Below the pieces are notes generated by a model. It made no database searches and was not told the origin of the DNA. It worked only from the letters and a program-made list of their open reading frames with translations. Source: Actinomadura sp. NAK00032 (lineage in GTDB: Bacteria; Actinomycetota; Actinomycetes; Streptosporangiales; Streptosporangiaceae). Taken from it: 64,000 nucleotides of DNA. This document shows positions 53,525 through 62,831 of the stretch, one piece after another. Every line of letters starts with the position of its first letter. Position 1 is the stretch's first letter. Made by a program: the position numbers and the translations under genes. The stretch lies in NCBI RefSeq assembly GCF_013364275.1, contig NZ_CP054932.1, positions 5,580,001-5,644,000 on the forward strand. The letters run 5' to 3'.

Positions 53525-55222
53525 TTGGAGGACGAGCTGACCACCGATAGCCGCGCGAAGCGGGTGACGGACGAGAACGCGCAGGACACCGGGCCGCAGG
53601 AGCGGGGCGGACGGGCCGGGCGGCGCCGGCGGATCGCGGCACGGGCGGTGACCGGCGCGGCCTTCCTGCTGGTGCTGGCCGCGCTGGTCGCCCCGGCGGA
53701 GTACGCCCGGCTGACCCCGGGCGCGTTCGTGCGCGTCCCGATCGAGGGCGTGCTCGGCGTCGCCCTGGTCCTCGTGGTCCCGGCGTGGGCGAGGCGCCGC
53801 GCGGCGGGGACGGCGGGGGCCGCCCTCGGCCTGGTGCTCGTGCTGAAGGTGCTCGACATCGGGTTCGACGCGGTGCTCGTCCGGCCGTTCGACCTGGTGC
53901 TGGACTGGCCGCTGCTGCGCCCGGCCGTGGAGTTCGTGGGCGAGTCGGCCGGGCCCGCGGGGGCGGTCGCGGCGGTCGTCCTGGCGGTCGTCCTGGCGGT
54001 CGGGGTGGTGGCGCTGATGTCGCTGTCGGCGCTGCGGCTCGGCGGCGTCGCCGTCCGGCACGACCGGGCGGCGGCGCGCGCGGCGGCGGTGCTGGGCGTG
54101 GTCTGGGTGGTGTGCGCCGTGCTCGGCGCGCAGCTCGTGGACGGGGTGCCGGTCGCGTCCCGGAGCGCGGCGGTGCTCGCCTACGACCACGCGCGGCAGG
54201 TGCGGGAGAGCCTGAACGACCGGGAGGAGTTCGCGAAGGCCGCCGCCGTCGACCGGTTCCGCGACACCCCCGACGACAAGCTGCTGACCGGGCTGCGCGG
54301 CAAGGACGTCGTGCTCGCGTTCGTGGAGAGCTACGGGCGCTCGGCGGTGGAGAGCCCGCAGTACGCGCCGCGGGTCGGCGCCGTCCTGGACCAGGGGTCG
54401 GAGCGGCTCCGCAAGGCCGGGTTCGGGGCCCGCAGCGGATGGCTGACCTCGTCCACGGCGGGCGGCGGGAGCTGGCTCGCGCACGCGACCCTCTTGTCCG
54501 GCCTGTGGGTCGACAACCAGCAGCGGTACCGGACGCTGGTGAACAGCGGCCGGCTGACGCTGAACAGGGCGTTCCACCGGGCGGACGCCCGGACGGTCGC
54601 GCTCATGCCGGCGATCACCCGTGCATGGCCGGAGGGGAAGTTCTTCGGCTACGACAAGGTGTACGACGACCGGAACCTCGGGTACCGCGGCCCCCGGTTC
54701 AGCTTCGCGACCATGCCGGACCAGTACACGCTGTCGACGCTGCAGCGCGCCGAGCTGGCGGGGAAGGACCGCGCGCCGGTGATGGCGGAGACGGCGCTGG
54801 TGTCGAGCCACGCGCCGTGGGCGTCGATCCCCCGGCTGGTGCCGTGGGACCAGGTCGGCGACGGTTCGGTCTTCAACGGGATGGGCAAGGGCTATGACGC
54901 GCCGTGGCCCGCCGGCGGCCGGATCCGCACCGAGTACCGCAAGTCGATCGAGTACACGCTGAACACGCTCGTGTCGTACCTGGAGACCTACGGCAACGAC
55001 AGGACGGTGCTGGTGTTCCTCGGCGACCACCAGCCCGCGCCGCTCATCACGGGCGCGGGCGCGAGCCGGGACGTGCCGGTCACGATCGTCGCGAAGGACA
55101 AGGCCGTACTGGACAGGATCTCGGGATGGAACTGGCAGGACGGGCTGCGCCCCGGCAAGGACACCCCGGTGTGGCCGATGAGCGCGTTCCGGGACCGCTT
55201 CCTCACCGCGTTCGGCGGCTGA
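53525..55222 (+). CDS. Membrane sulfatase/alkaline phosphatase-superfamily enzyme
   Basis: A ~565-residue protein. Four transmembrane helices in the first ~200 residues precede an extracellular catalytic domain of the sulfatase/LTA-synthase type: KDVVLAFVESYGRSAVESP (nucleophile region) and RTVLVFLGDHQPAP (metal-binding Asp-His). It may transfer or hydrolyse phospholipid head groups in envelope polymers. The start is uncertain: TTG 53525 (LEDELTTDS) follows a GGGGGGA stretch, and a GTG about 40 bases earlier is possible. It overlaps the GT39-type gene. Confidence 0.82.
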   Translation: MEDELTTDSRAKRVTDENAQDTGPQERGGRAGRRRRIAARAVTGAAFLLVLAALVAPAEYARLTPGAFVRVPIEGVLGVALVLVVPAWARRRAAGTAGAALGLVLVLKVLDIGFDAVLVRPFDLVLDWPLLRPAVEFVGESAGPAGAVAAVVLAVVLAVGVVALMSLSALRLGGVAVRHDRAAARAAAVLGVVWVVCAVLGAQLVDGVPVASRSAAVLAYDHARQVRESLNDREEFAKAAAVDRFRDTPDDKLLTGLRGKDVVLAFVESYGRSAVESPQYAPRVGAVLDQGSERLRKAGFGARSGWLTSSTAGGGSWLAHATLLSGLWVDNQQRYRTLVNSGRLTLNRAFHRADARTVALMPAITRAWPEGKFFGYDKVYDDRNLGYRGPRFSFATMPDQYTLSTLQRAELAGKDRAPVMAETALVSSHAPWASIPRLVPWDQVGDGSVFNGMGKGYDAPWPAGGRIRTEYRKSIEYTLNTLVSYLETYGNDRTVLVFLGDHQPAPLITGAGASRDVPVTIVAKDKAVLDRISGWNWQDGLRPGKDTPVWPMSAFRDRFLTAFGG

Positions 55223-56811
55223 CGCTCCTCGCGGTCGTCGTCGCGGCGCTGCTGGCGCAGATGGCGGCGGCGATGGTGTCCACGGCCGTCCGGCAGTCCC
55301 CGACCGTCGACGAGCCCGTGTACGTCGGCGCGGGCGTCGTCTACCTGCGCGAGCACGACCTGCGGTACAACCCGGAGCATCCGCCGCTCGGCAAGCTGCT
55401 CATCGGCGCCGGGGCGGTGCTCGGCGGCGCCCGCCTGGACCCGTCCTTCACGGGCACGCAGCAGGACGTCGGCCGGCACCTCCTGTACGAGTCGGGCAAC
55501 GACGCGCAGCGGGTGCTGCTGGCGGCGCGGCTGCCGGTCATCGCGCTGACCCTGCTGTTCGGGCTGGTCGTGTTCGCGTTCGCCCGCGACCTCGCGGGCC
55601 CGGCCGGGGGCGTGGCGGCGCTCGCGCTCTACGCGTTCTCCCCCGGCGTCATCGCGCACGGGTCGCTGGCGACCCTCGACGTCCCGGTGGCAGGCCTGCT
55701 GCTGACGTCGGCGTGGCTGGCGTGGCGGGCGCGGCGGCGGCCGAGACTCCGCGTGCCGCTCGCCGGGGCGGCGCTCGGCGCGGCCGTCGCGACCAAGATG
55801 AGCGCGCTGCCCGCCGTGCCGGTGCTGCTGGTGCTGGTCGCGCTGGCGGTCTGGTGGGCGCGGCGGTCGCGGGGCACCGGACGGCCCGTCCTCGCGGGGG
55901 TGCTGGCGGCGGGCGGCGTCGCCGCGCTGGTGGTCGCGGTCGTGTGGGCGAGCTACCTGGCCGTCGATCCGCGCCTGCGGTGGACGGCGCCCGGCGACGT
56001 CCCCGCGATCGGCGGGCTGCGGGGGCTCGCCGTCGATCTGCTCCCGTTCCCGAGGCCGTTCCGGGACGGGATGCGCGTCCAGTTCGGCTTCGAGGACCTG
56101 GCCTGGACGAGCTTCCTGTTCGGCGACACCTACCGGGGGTCGCGCTGGTACTACCTGCCCGCCGCGCTGCTGGTGAAGACCCCGCTCGGGGCGCTCGCCC
56201 TGTGGGCGGCGGGGGCGGCGGCGATGGTGCGGCTCCCCCGGCTGCGGCCCGCCGCGCCGTACGTCCTCGCGCCGCCGGCCGTGCTGCTGGCGGTGGCGAT
56301 GACCGGCGCCCGCGACCTCGGCGTCCGGTACGTGATCTTCCTGCCGTTGTTCGGGGCGGTGGCGGCGGCCGGGCTGACGGCCGTCCGGCGGCGGTGGGCC
56401 GCGGCGGTGACGGCGGCGCTGGTGCTGTACGTCGCGGTCAGCTCGCTGCGCGCCTTCCCGTACTACCTGCCCTACGCCAACGAGGCGTTCGGCGGCCCGG
56501 CCGGGACGCACCGGTACCTGCACGACTCCAACGTCGACTGGGGCCAGGACCTCGGGCGGCTCGCCGACCGCCTCCGCGACCGCTACCCCGGCGAGGCGGT
56601 GTGGCTCGCCTACAAGGGCAGCGGCGTCCCGTCCCACTACGGCATCCGCGCGTCCGACCCGCTCACCGCGCCCCCGGACCGGGTGCGCGGCCTGCTGGTC
56701 GTCTCCGACAGCTGGATCGCCAAGGACGACCCGCGGCTGGTCCCGCTCATCGCCTCCAGCGACCCGGTCGACGAGGTCGGCCACTCCATCACGATCTTCC
56801 GCCGGCCGTGA
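55171..56811 (+). CDS. GT39-type membrane glycosyltransferase
   Basis: A ~546-residue polytopic protein with about ten helices. The first loop has the dolichyl/polyprenyl-phosphate mannosyltransferase DE motif (SPTVDEPVYVGAGVVYL), followed by NPEHPPLGKLLIGAGA. Near the C-terminus is HDSNVDWGQDLGRLADRLRD. It probably moves a sugar from a polyprenyl carrier to a surface polymer or protein. GTG 55171 keeps the whole first helix and overlaps the previous gene by 52 bases. ATG 55261 would cut into that helix. It is convergent with the 970-residue gene, with a 23-base overlap. Confidence 0.82.
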   Translation: MADERVPGPLPHRVRRLTLLAVVVAALLAQMAAAMVSTAVRQSPTVDEPVYVGAGVVYLREHDLRYNPEHPPLGKLLIGAGAVLGGARLDPSFTGTQQDVGRHLLYESGNDAQRVLLAARLPVIALTLLFGLVVFAFARDLAGPAGGVAALALYAFSPGVIAHGSLATLDVPVAGLLLTSAWLAWRARRRPRLRVPLAGAALGAAVATKMSALPAVPVLLVLVALAVWWARRSRGTGRPVLAGVLAAGGVAALVVAVVWASYLAVDPRLRWTAPGDVPAIGGLRGLAVDLLPFPRPFRDGMRVQFGFEDLAWTSFLFGDTYRGSRWYYLPAALLVKTPLGALALWAAGAAAMVRLPRLRPAAPYVLAPPAVLLAVAMTGARDLGVRYVIFLPLFGAVAAAGLTAVRRRWAAAVTAALVLYVAVSSLRAFPYYLPYANEAFGGPAGTHRYLHDSNVDWGQDLGRLADRLRDRYPGEAVWLAYKGSGVPSHYGIRASDPLTAPPDRVRGLLVVSDSWIAKDDPRLVPLIASSDPVDEVGHSITIFRRP

Positions 56812-59701
56812 CCGGCCGGCGGTGGGCGTGGGCGCGCGACCACAGCGCCGGCCAGCCGCCGTGGGCGAGCCACGACGCGGGGACGCGCAGGCCGTGCGCG
56901 GCGACCTCGTCCCAGAACACCGAGGTGTCGGCGCCGAGCTCGCGGGCGGCCGGCAGGGCGCGCTGCCAGGGTCCGTCCTTGTCGTCGAGCGACGTGGCGG
57001 GGTAGCCGGGCACGGTGACGCCGCGCGGCCGCGTCACCGGAGTGCGGGCGGCCTCCATCGGGGCGCAGGCGGCCGCGACGGCGAGCGCGCAGAGCAGCGG
57101 CTCGGCCGACGGCCGCGCGAGGGCGGCGGCGATCACCGGGTCGTCGTCCGCGGCGAGCCGCCCGATCGCGCGGCGGACCCGGCGCGCCGCCAGATCGAAG
57201 GCGTGGGCGGCGGCGATGTCGGGAGCCTTGACGAGCCGGCGCAGCGCCTTCGGCAGCGGCGGCTCGCCGAGGAGCAGCCCGAGCCGGTCGAAGCGGTCGC
57301 GCAGGCCGGGGTCCAGGGCGTCGAGGGCGGAGGCCATCGGGCGGTGGCCGGTGGCCGTCCAGAGCGCGACGAGGTCGGTGGCGCCGCCGTCGAGCGCGCG
57401 GCGGACCGCGCCGGCCAGCTGGGTTCCGCCGAGGCGGCGCAGCCGGGCGGGCGCGGCGTCCGGCGCGGTCCCGGCGACGGCGGCGAGCGCGGCGGACGCC
57501 CCGGGAGGGGTGGCGCGGAACGCCCGCCGGGCGAGCGGGGCGAGGGCCGGGCCGGCCTCCTCGACCAGGCGGGGCGCGGCGCGGCGGCGCGCGGCGCGGG
57601 CGGGCGGCGGCTCCTCCGGTGGCGGGCCGGGCTCGTCCGGGACGGTGCCGGGGATCGCGGCGGCCCACTCCCCGAACGCCTGCTCCAGCTCGGCGGGCGG
57701 GTCGTCGTTGAACCGGGCCCTGATCTCGACGACCCGCCAGCCCCGCGCCGCGGGCTTCAGCGCCGCCAGTTCGGCGTTGGCGGCGAGCAGGCCGTCCCTG
57801 CCGTAGAGGCCGAGCAGCACGGTGCGGCCCGTCCTGGCCTCGTCGGCGTATTCGGCGATGCAGTTGCCCATGTAGGCGGCCCACTCGGCGAGGTCTCGGG
57901 CGCTGCGCGCCACCATGACGCGCACGCCCGCGCCGGGGACGGTGGTCCCGTCCAGCGCGGCGAGCGCCGGCGGGACGGCGAAGTCGCCCGTGAGGGCCGA
58001 GCTGATCGCGGTGGCCGACATGAGGCCCTCGGTGAACTCCGTCCAGCCGCGCGGCGCCCGGGGCGGGACGCCGCCGAGCGCGGCGAGCTGCGCGGCGCCG
58101 GAGACGGCGAGAGTCACCGAACCCAGGCCGGGCCGCAGCGGCTCGTCGTCCGGGGGCGGCGGGTCGTGGTCGTACCAGGGCGCGCCGGTGCCGGGGGTGG
58201 GCTCGGCCCGCTCGTGCCCGTGCAGCTGGGCGAGCGCGTCGATCAGGTCGGCGTACCAGAGCAGGTCGCCGACCGTCTCCACGGCGGCCGGGTCGGCAGC
58301 GGGGTCGGCGGCGAGCCGTTCGCGCAGCGGGGCGGGGCCGTTCAGCAGCGGGGTCGTCCAGGGCTGGATGCCGGACCATTCGGCGGGCGGGCGCGCCGCG
58401 CCGTACCCCGCGTCCTCGCGCCACCGCGCGAGCCCGGAGTCCGCCCACGCCCGCAGCACCTGCTTCTGCACCGCGGGCGCGTCGTCGCCGAGGCCGCACA
58501 CGTCGTTCAGCAGCGCCTCCGCGTCCTCGACGACCAGGAGCGCGTAGTCGCGGGCGTGGGACAGGCGGGGCCGGACGTAGGCGCCGAACTTCGCGTCCCG
58601 GGGCTTGTCCTTGTCGAGCCTGCGCACGAGGTCGCGCACGTGGGCGGCGGGGCGCGCGGGGAGGCCGGTGAGGCCCGGGACGCGCCGCGCCGAATGCGCC
58701 GCGACCGTGTCGGCGACCCGGCCGGCGGCGGCACGCAGGAGCGGCAGCGAGCGGTCGAGCCCGGCGCCGAGCCCGTGGTCGGCGACGGCGGCCGCGGCGC
58801 GCAGCAGGGCGGTGGCGCCGAGCGCGTCCTGGAGCAGCCGGTCGAGGCGGTCGTGCCAGTACGGCTCGCTCGGCACCCACCGCGCGGCGTCGGCGAGGGA
58901 CGGCTCGAACTGGAAGTCGTCGCGCGAGACCCGCAGCCAGAACAGCACCCGCTGGTCGTCGTGGTGGCGGCGGCGCTCGCGCAGGGCGTCCAGGCGGTCG
59001 CGGCGGGCCTGCGTCGCCAGCCTCCGCTCGCGGACGCCGCGCGCGCGCCGGTGCTCCAGCACCCGCTCCCACAGGTCCAGGACGAGGTGGAGCCGGCGCG
59101 GGCCGGGCACGTCCGCGAACACCTGCCGGAAGTACCGCGCGAGCGCCGAGGGCGGGCCGTCGGGGGCGAGGGCGGTGTCCTCGGGCGCCTCCAGGGCGAG
59201 GACCCGTTCGAGCTGCTCGGGGCCGAGGACGTCGCTGGCCGCCGACGCCAGGTGCAGCGCCGCCCAGCGCCCGTCTTCGACGGCCCGCGCGGCGGCGGCG
59301 CCGACCGGCTTCGTGACCGCCGGGCCGAACAGCGCCACCAGCAGCCCGGCGCGCGGCCCCAGCCGGTGCGCGTCGCCCATGCCGACGGCCCGCAGCGCGG
59401 CGAGGACGGCGTCGCGCTGGTCCCCGTGCGCGCCGTCCAGCCGCGCGGAGCGAAAGCCGGCGCCGAGGTCGACGCCCGCGCCCGCCGCGGCGACGCCGCC
59501 GCCGGCCACCAGGCGGGACAGCTCGCGGACGGCGCCGGCCGCGTCCGCGTCCGAGGCCTCCTCGGGGCCGAGCGCGACGGCGGCGCCCGGCGGCGCGTCC
59601 GCCTGCTCCAGCAGCCGCACCGGACCGGACGGCCGGGCGATCCAGGCATGCCGCCCCGAAGCCACCACACCGCCGGTGAGCCGGATCTTCACCCGTCCCA
59701 T
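56789..59701 (-). CDS. Large orphan protein with PcfJ-like segment
   Basis: A 970-residue, Ala/Arg/Pro-rich soluble protein. Residues ~600-680 contain WAAYMGNCIAEYADEA ... LLGLYGRDGLLAANAEL ... WRVVEIRARFNDDPPAELEQAF. This follows the PcfJ-like pattern (Cys-x(3)-Tyr, Gly-rich strand pair, then an N-terminal-facing helix). The remainder is helical and without recognised motifs. ATG 59701 starts MGRVKIRLTGGVVASGRHAWI. PcfJ was named from conjugative plasmids; the chromosomal actinobacterial proteins have no known role. Confidence 0.75.
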   Translation of the reverse strand: MGRVKIRLTGGVVASGRHAWIARPSGPVRLLEQADAPPGAAVALGPEEASDADAAGAVRELSRLVAGGGVAAAGAGVDLGAGFRSARLDGAHGDQRDAVLAALRAVGMGDAHRLGPRAGLLVALFGPAVTKPVGAAAARAVEDGRWAALHLASAASDVLGPEQLERVLALEAPEDTALAPDGPPSALARYFRQVFADVPGPRRLHLVLDLWERVLEHRRARGVRERRLATQARRDRLDALRERRRHHDDQRVLFWLRVSRDDFQFEPSLADAARWVPSEPYWHDRLDRLLQDALGATALLRAAAAVADHGLGAGLDRSLPLLRAAAGRVADTVAAHSARRVPGLTGLPARPAAHVRDLVRRLDKDKPRDAKFGAYVRPRLSHARDYALLVVEDAEALLNDVCGLGDDAPAVQKQVLRAWADSGLARWREDAGYGAARPPAEWSGIQPWTTPLLNGPAPLRERLAADPAADPAAVETVGDLLWYADLIDALAQLHGHERAEPTPGTGAPWYDHDPPPPDDEPLRPGLGSVTLAVSGAAQLAALGGVPPRAPRGWTEFTEGLMSATAISSALTGDFAVPPALAALDGTTVPGAGVRVMVARSARDLAEWAAYMGNCIAEYADEARTGRTVLLGLYGRDGLLAANAELAALKPAARGWRVVEIRARFNDDPPAELEQAFGEWAAAIPGTVPDEPGPPPEEPPPARAARRRAAPRLVEEAGPALAPLARRAFRATPPGASAALAAVAGTAPDAAPARLRRLGGTQLAGAVRRALDGGATDLVALWTATGHRPMASALDALDPGLRDRFDRLGLLLGEPPLPKALRRLVKAPDIAAAHAFDLAARRVRRAIGRLAADDDPVIAAALARPSAEPLLCALAVAAACAPMEAARTPVTRPRGVTVPGYPATSLDDKDGPWQRALPAARELGADTSVFWDEVAAHGLRVPASWLAHGGWPALWSRAHAHRRPVTAGGRS

Positions 59702-59735
59702 GATCCCGGCCGGGCGCGCCCGGGTCGACCCGGTT

Positions 59736-60284
59736 TCAGCGCGGGCCCGCGGCCGTCCCGTAGCCGTCGGCGACGAGCCGCTCGGCCATCATCGCGTAGG
59801 CGGCCGGGTCCTCGGGGGCGCTGGTGCCGAGGCCGTCCACGTACCGGTTGTACATGCAGAACGCGGCGGCGATGAGCACGGTGTCGTGGATCTCGACGTC
59901 GGTGGCGCCGGCGTCCCGCGCGGCGCCGACATGCTCCGGCCCGACCTCGTTCCCGCCGCGCTGGACGGCGGCGGCGATGCCGAGCAGGGCCCGGAGCTTG
60001 GCGGAGACGGGCGCCGCCCCGGGGTCGGCGTGGACCTGCTGGACGAGCGTCATCCCGCCGGGCAGCTGCGCGGCGGCGCACGCGCCGTGCGACGACGCGC
60101 AGAACCGGCAGCCGTTCAGCTCGGAGACGTACGCGGCGATCAGCTCCCGCTCGCCGGGCGCGAGGGGGCTCGGGCCGCGCAGCAGGGCCTCCGCGAGCGC
60201 GCTCAGCGGACCCGCTGTCTCCGGCCGGAACCGGAGCAGGGACGGCAGCCCGGGAACGTTCTCGTCCAGTTCGATATGCGCCAA
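59736..60284 (-). CDS. AhpD-like/carboxymuconolactone decarboxylase-family protein
   Basis: A 182-residue protein with the redox motif CRFCASSHGA (CxxC plus His) in a helical AhpD/CMD fold. It also has the conserved YVSELNGCRFC lead-in and IHDTVLIAAAFCMYNRYVDGLGT. It probably acts as a peroxidase or peroxidase reductant. It lies 57 bases after the methyltransferase gene on the same strand, with a 12-bp palindrome between them. Confidence 0.9.
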   Translation of the reverse strand: MAHIELDENVPGLPSLLRFRPETAGPLSALAEALLRGPSPLAPGERELIAAYVSELNGCRFCASSHGACAAAQLPGGMTLVQQVHADPGAAPVSAKLRALLGIAAAVQRGGNEVGPEHVGAARDAGATDVEIHDTVLIAAAFCMYNRYVDGLGTSAPEDPAAYAMMAERLVADGYGTAAGPR

Positions 60285-60325
60285 GGACTGCCTCCGGGGA
60301 AATGATGTCGGACAATTCCCCTGAT

Positions 60326-60337
60326 CTTCGTACGAAG
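60326..60337. promoter_or_regulatory. 12-bp perfect palindrome before the AhpD-like gene
   Basis: CTTCGTACGAAG, in the 57-base gap between the methyltransferase stop and the AhpD-like start, 42 bases from that start. It could be an operator for the AhpD-like gene. It is short enough that chance cannot be excluded. Confidence 0.35.
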
Positions 60338-60341
60338 TTCG

Positions 60342-61157
60342 TCAGGCGGCCAGTTTTCTCGCCACTCCACAAAAGGTCATGGTCTCCTGCGGCTCGCCCC
60401 ACGGATTGGGCTCGGGGCGCCACCGGGAGCACGACACGACGCCGGGCTCCACCAGCTCCAGGCCGTCGAACAGCGCCTCGATCTCCGCGGCGCTCCGGGC
60501 CCTGAGCGGGTGCGGGGTGCCGCTCGCGTTCCACGCCTTGACGGCGGTGTGCGTGACGTCCACGTCCAGGCAGGCGTGCGACAGCGCCACGAAGCTGCCC
60601 GGGGCGAGCGCGCCGACGAGCCGGTCCAGGATGGCGCGGGCCTCGCCGTCGTCGGTGACGAGGTGCAGCAGGGCGAGCATCATCAGTCCGACGGGGCGGT
60701 CGAAGTCGAGCGTCGCGGCGGCCCGCGCGAGGATGCGGCCGGGGTCGCGGACGTCGGCGTCGATGTAGTCGGTCGCCCCCTCCGGCGCGCTGGTGAGCAG
60801 GGCGCGCGCGTGCGCGAGCACGAGCGGGTCGTTGTCGACGTAGACGATGCGCGACTCCGGCGCCACCCGCTGCGCGATCTCGTGCGTGTTGTCGGCGGTC
60901 GGCAGCCCGGTGCCGATGTCGAGGAACTGCCGCACGCCCTCCTCGCCCGCCAGGTGGCGGACGCAGCGGCCGAGGAACAGCCGGTCGGTGCGGGCGGCGG
61001 CGACGATGCCGGGGACCTGCCGGGCGACCGCCTCCCCGGCCATCCGGTCGACCTCGTAGTGGTCCTTGCCGCCGAGCCAGTAGTCCCAGACCCGCGCCGA
61101 CACCGGGCGGTCCGTGCGGATCCCGTCGCCCGCGCCCTCCGTGCCAGCGGTGCTCAT
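60342..61157 (-). CDS. S-adenosyl methyltransferase (Methyltransf_19/DUF574 type), paralogue
   Basis: A 271-residue paralogue of the protein at 46101-46925: SARVWDYWLGGKDHYEVDR, FLDIGTGLPTADNTHEIAQ, IVYVDNDPLVLAHARALL, DYIDADVRDPGRIL and MMLALLHLV. The C-terminal half differs more than the N-terminal half. ATG 61157 follows GGTGAGA. It may be co-transcribed with the AhpD-like gene. Confidence 0.9.
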   Translation of the reverse strand: MSTAGTEGAGDGIRTDRPVSARVWDYWLGGKDHYEVDRMAGEAVARQVPGIVAAARTDRLFLGRCVRHLAGEEGVRQFLDIGTGLPTADNTHEIAQRVAPESRIVYVDNDPLVLAHARALLTSAPEGATDYIDADVRDPGRILARAAATLDFDRPVGLMMLALLHLVTDDGEARAILDRLVGALAPGSFVALSHACLDVDVTHTAVKAWNASGTPHPLRARSAAEIEALFDGLELVEPGVVSCSRWRPEPNPWGEPQETMTFCGVARKLAA

Positions 61158-61243
61158 CCGGTCTCACCTCCGGTCCCCGGGGCGCGTCCGCCCCGGAAGG
61201 ACAGACGGTACACGGCCGCCGTGACGGGCACGGGTGACGTCGG

Positions 61244-62797
61244 TCACGGCCGTCCGCAGGCGCGGCGCACGGCGGCGGCCACGGCGCCGGAGTCGCGGCC
61301 CGGCAGGACCGCGGCGAGGTGCCCGTCCGGGCGGACGACGTGGACCGTGTCCGGGCCCGCCCGCAGGGCCGCCCGGAGTGCCCCTTCTGTATCGATGTCG
61401 TCCAGCGCGTAGCTGTCGCACGGGATGCCGCCGGGCGCCTCCACGGCGGTGGCGCCCAGGATCACGAACCGGGTGCCGAAGAGGCGGCGCAGACGGGTGC
61501 GCTCGCCCGCGACGGTGCACGGGCCGTCGGGGCAGAGCACTCCCGGCACCGGCGGGCGGACCGCGCCCGGCTCGGATGGGAAGCCGTCCAGCGGCCCGGC
61601 CGGGGTGGTGAGCGGCGAGTCCAGGTACCAGTACGGCTCGGCGAGCCGGCCGGAGTCGATGATCGCGCGGGGGTCGGGATGGGTCCGGGCCCGCTCCAGC
61701 GAGTCCAGGCGGTGCGCCCGCTGCGCCGGCGTCTGCGGCACGAGGAACTCCATCGTCCGGGTGGTGACGCGCAGGTTCTCCAGCGCGGCGGCGCGGCGTT
61801 CGAGGTCGTAGCTGCGCAGCAGCTCCGGCGGCGCCCAGCCGTGCCGGACGAACGCGAGCTTCCAGGCGAGGTTCTCCGCGTCCTGGACGCCGGAGTTCAG
61901 CCCGCGCGCCCCGAACGGCGCGTACAGGTGGGCGGCGTCGCCCGCCAGGAACGCGCGCGCCGACGCGAACGCCTCGGCGCACCGCTCGTGGAACCGGTAC
62001 ACGGTGGCCCACACGATCTCGTACGGGACGTCCCCGGCGATCTTCCGGATGCGGGCGTCGAGCGCGCCGGAGGCCCGCTCGGCGTCCAGGTCGTGGTCGG
62101 CGGGCACCTGCCAGTCGATGCGCCACGTCCCGTCCGGGCACTGGTGGACGAGGACCTGCCGCCCCGGGTTCCACTCCGGGTCGAAGAAGAACCGCCGCTC
62201 GCTCGGGAACGGCAGCTCGGCCCGGATGTCGCAGATGAGGAACTTGTCGGCGAACGTGCGGCCGGGGAAGCCGATGCCGAGCAGCTCCCGGACCGCGCCG
62301 TGCCCGCCGTCCGCGCCGACCAGGTGCGTCCCGCGCACCGTGGCGCCGCCGGCCTCGACCTCGACGCCGCCCTCGCCTTGGCGCACGGCGCGGACCCGGT
62401 GCCCGTACCGGACCTCGACCAGCGGCTCGGCGCCGGCGAGGTCGCGCAGGTACGCCTCCACCTCGGCCTGCGAGATGTTGATCCACGGCGGGACCTCGCC
62501 GCTCCCGGCACCGGGGAAGGTGACGGCGAACAGCTCGTCGCCCCGGTGGTAGGTGCGGCCGGTCGTCCAGGTCACGCCGCGGGCGATCATCCGCTCGGCG
62601 CAGCCGGCCCGGTCGAGGACGTCCAGGACGTCCCGCTGGAAGCAGATGGCCCGCGACCCGGCCGGGTCGCGCCGCGCGGCGGCCTCCAGCACCACGGCCG
62701 GCACCCCGTGCCGGGCCAGCAGCAGCGCCGTGACCAGGCCGACCGGCCCGGCGCCGGCGACCACGACCGGTTCCGCGACGGAGCCCACGCCCGCCAT
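61244..62797 (-). CDS. FAD-dependent aromatic monooxygenase (MhpA/PgaE-like)
   Basis: A 517-residue class A flavoprotein hydroxylase. It has the FAD motif VVVAGAGPVGLVTALLLARHG, the DG motif LVGADGGHGAVRELLGI, the GD motif AFLAGDAAHLYAPFGARGLNSGVQDAENLAWKLA and a thioredoxin-like C-terminal domain. It hydroxylates phenols with NAD(P)H and O2. ATG 62797 is the start, 34 bases after the pyrophosphatase stop. The maleylacetate reductase gene begins 0.6 kb away on the other strand, which suggests aromatic ring degradation. Confidence 0.88.
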   Translation of the reverse strand: MAGVGSVAEPVVVAGAGPVGLVTALLLARHGVPAVVLEAAARRDPAGSRAICFQRDVLDVLDRAGCAERMIARGVTWTTGRTYHRGDELFAVTFPGAGSGEVPPWINISQAEVEAYLRDLAGAEPLVEVRYGHRVRAVRQGEGGVEVEAGGATVRGTHLVGADGGHGAVRELLGIGFPGRTFADKFLICDIRAELPFPSERRFFFDPEWNPGRQVLVHQCPDGTWRIDWQVPADHDLDAERASGALDARIRKIAGDVPYEIVWATVYRFHERCAEAFASARAFLAGDAAHLYAPFGARGLNSGVQDAENLAWKLAFVRHGWAPPELLRSYDLERRAAALENLRVTTRTMEFLVPQTPAQRAHRLDSLERARTHPDPRAIIDSGRLAEPYWYLDSPLTTPAGPLDGFPSEPGAVRPPVPGVLCPDGPCTVAGERTRLRRLFGTRFVILGATAVEAPGGIPCDSYALDDIDTEGALRAALRAGPDTVHVVRPDGHLAAVLPGRDSGAVAAAVRRACGRP

Positions 62798-62831
62798 GGT
62801 GCGCCGCCCCCTCCCCGCCGTAAAGGCCCGG

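Noticed and set aside
56822-59875. About 1000-codon plus-strand frame opposite the 970-residue gene
   Set aside because: Low-complexity antisense of a GC-rich gene; no family resemblance. The minus-strand frame has a PcfJ-like segment and coherent composition.
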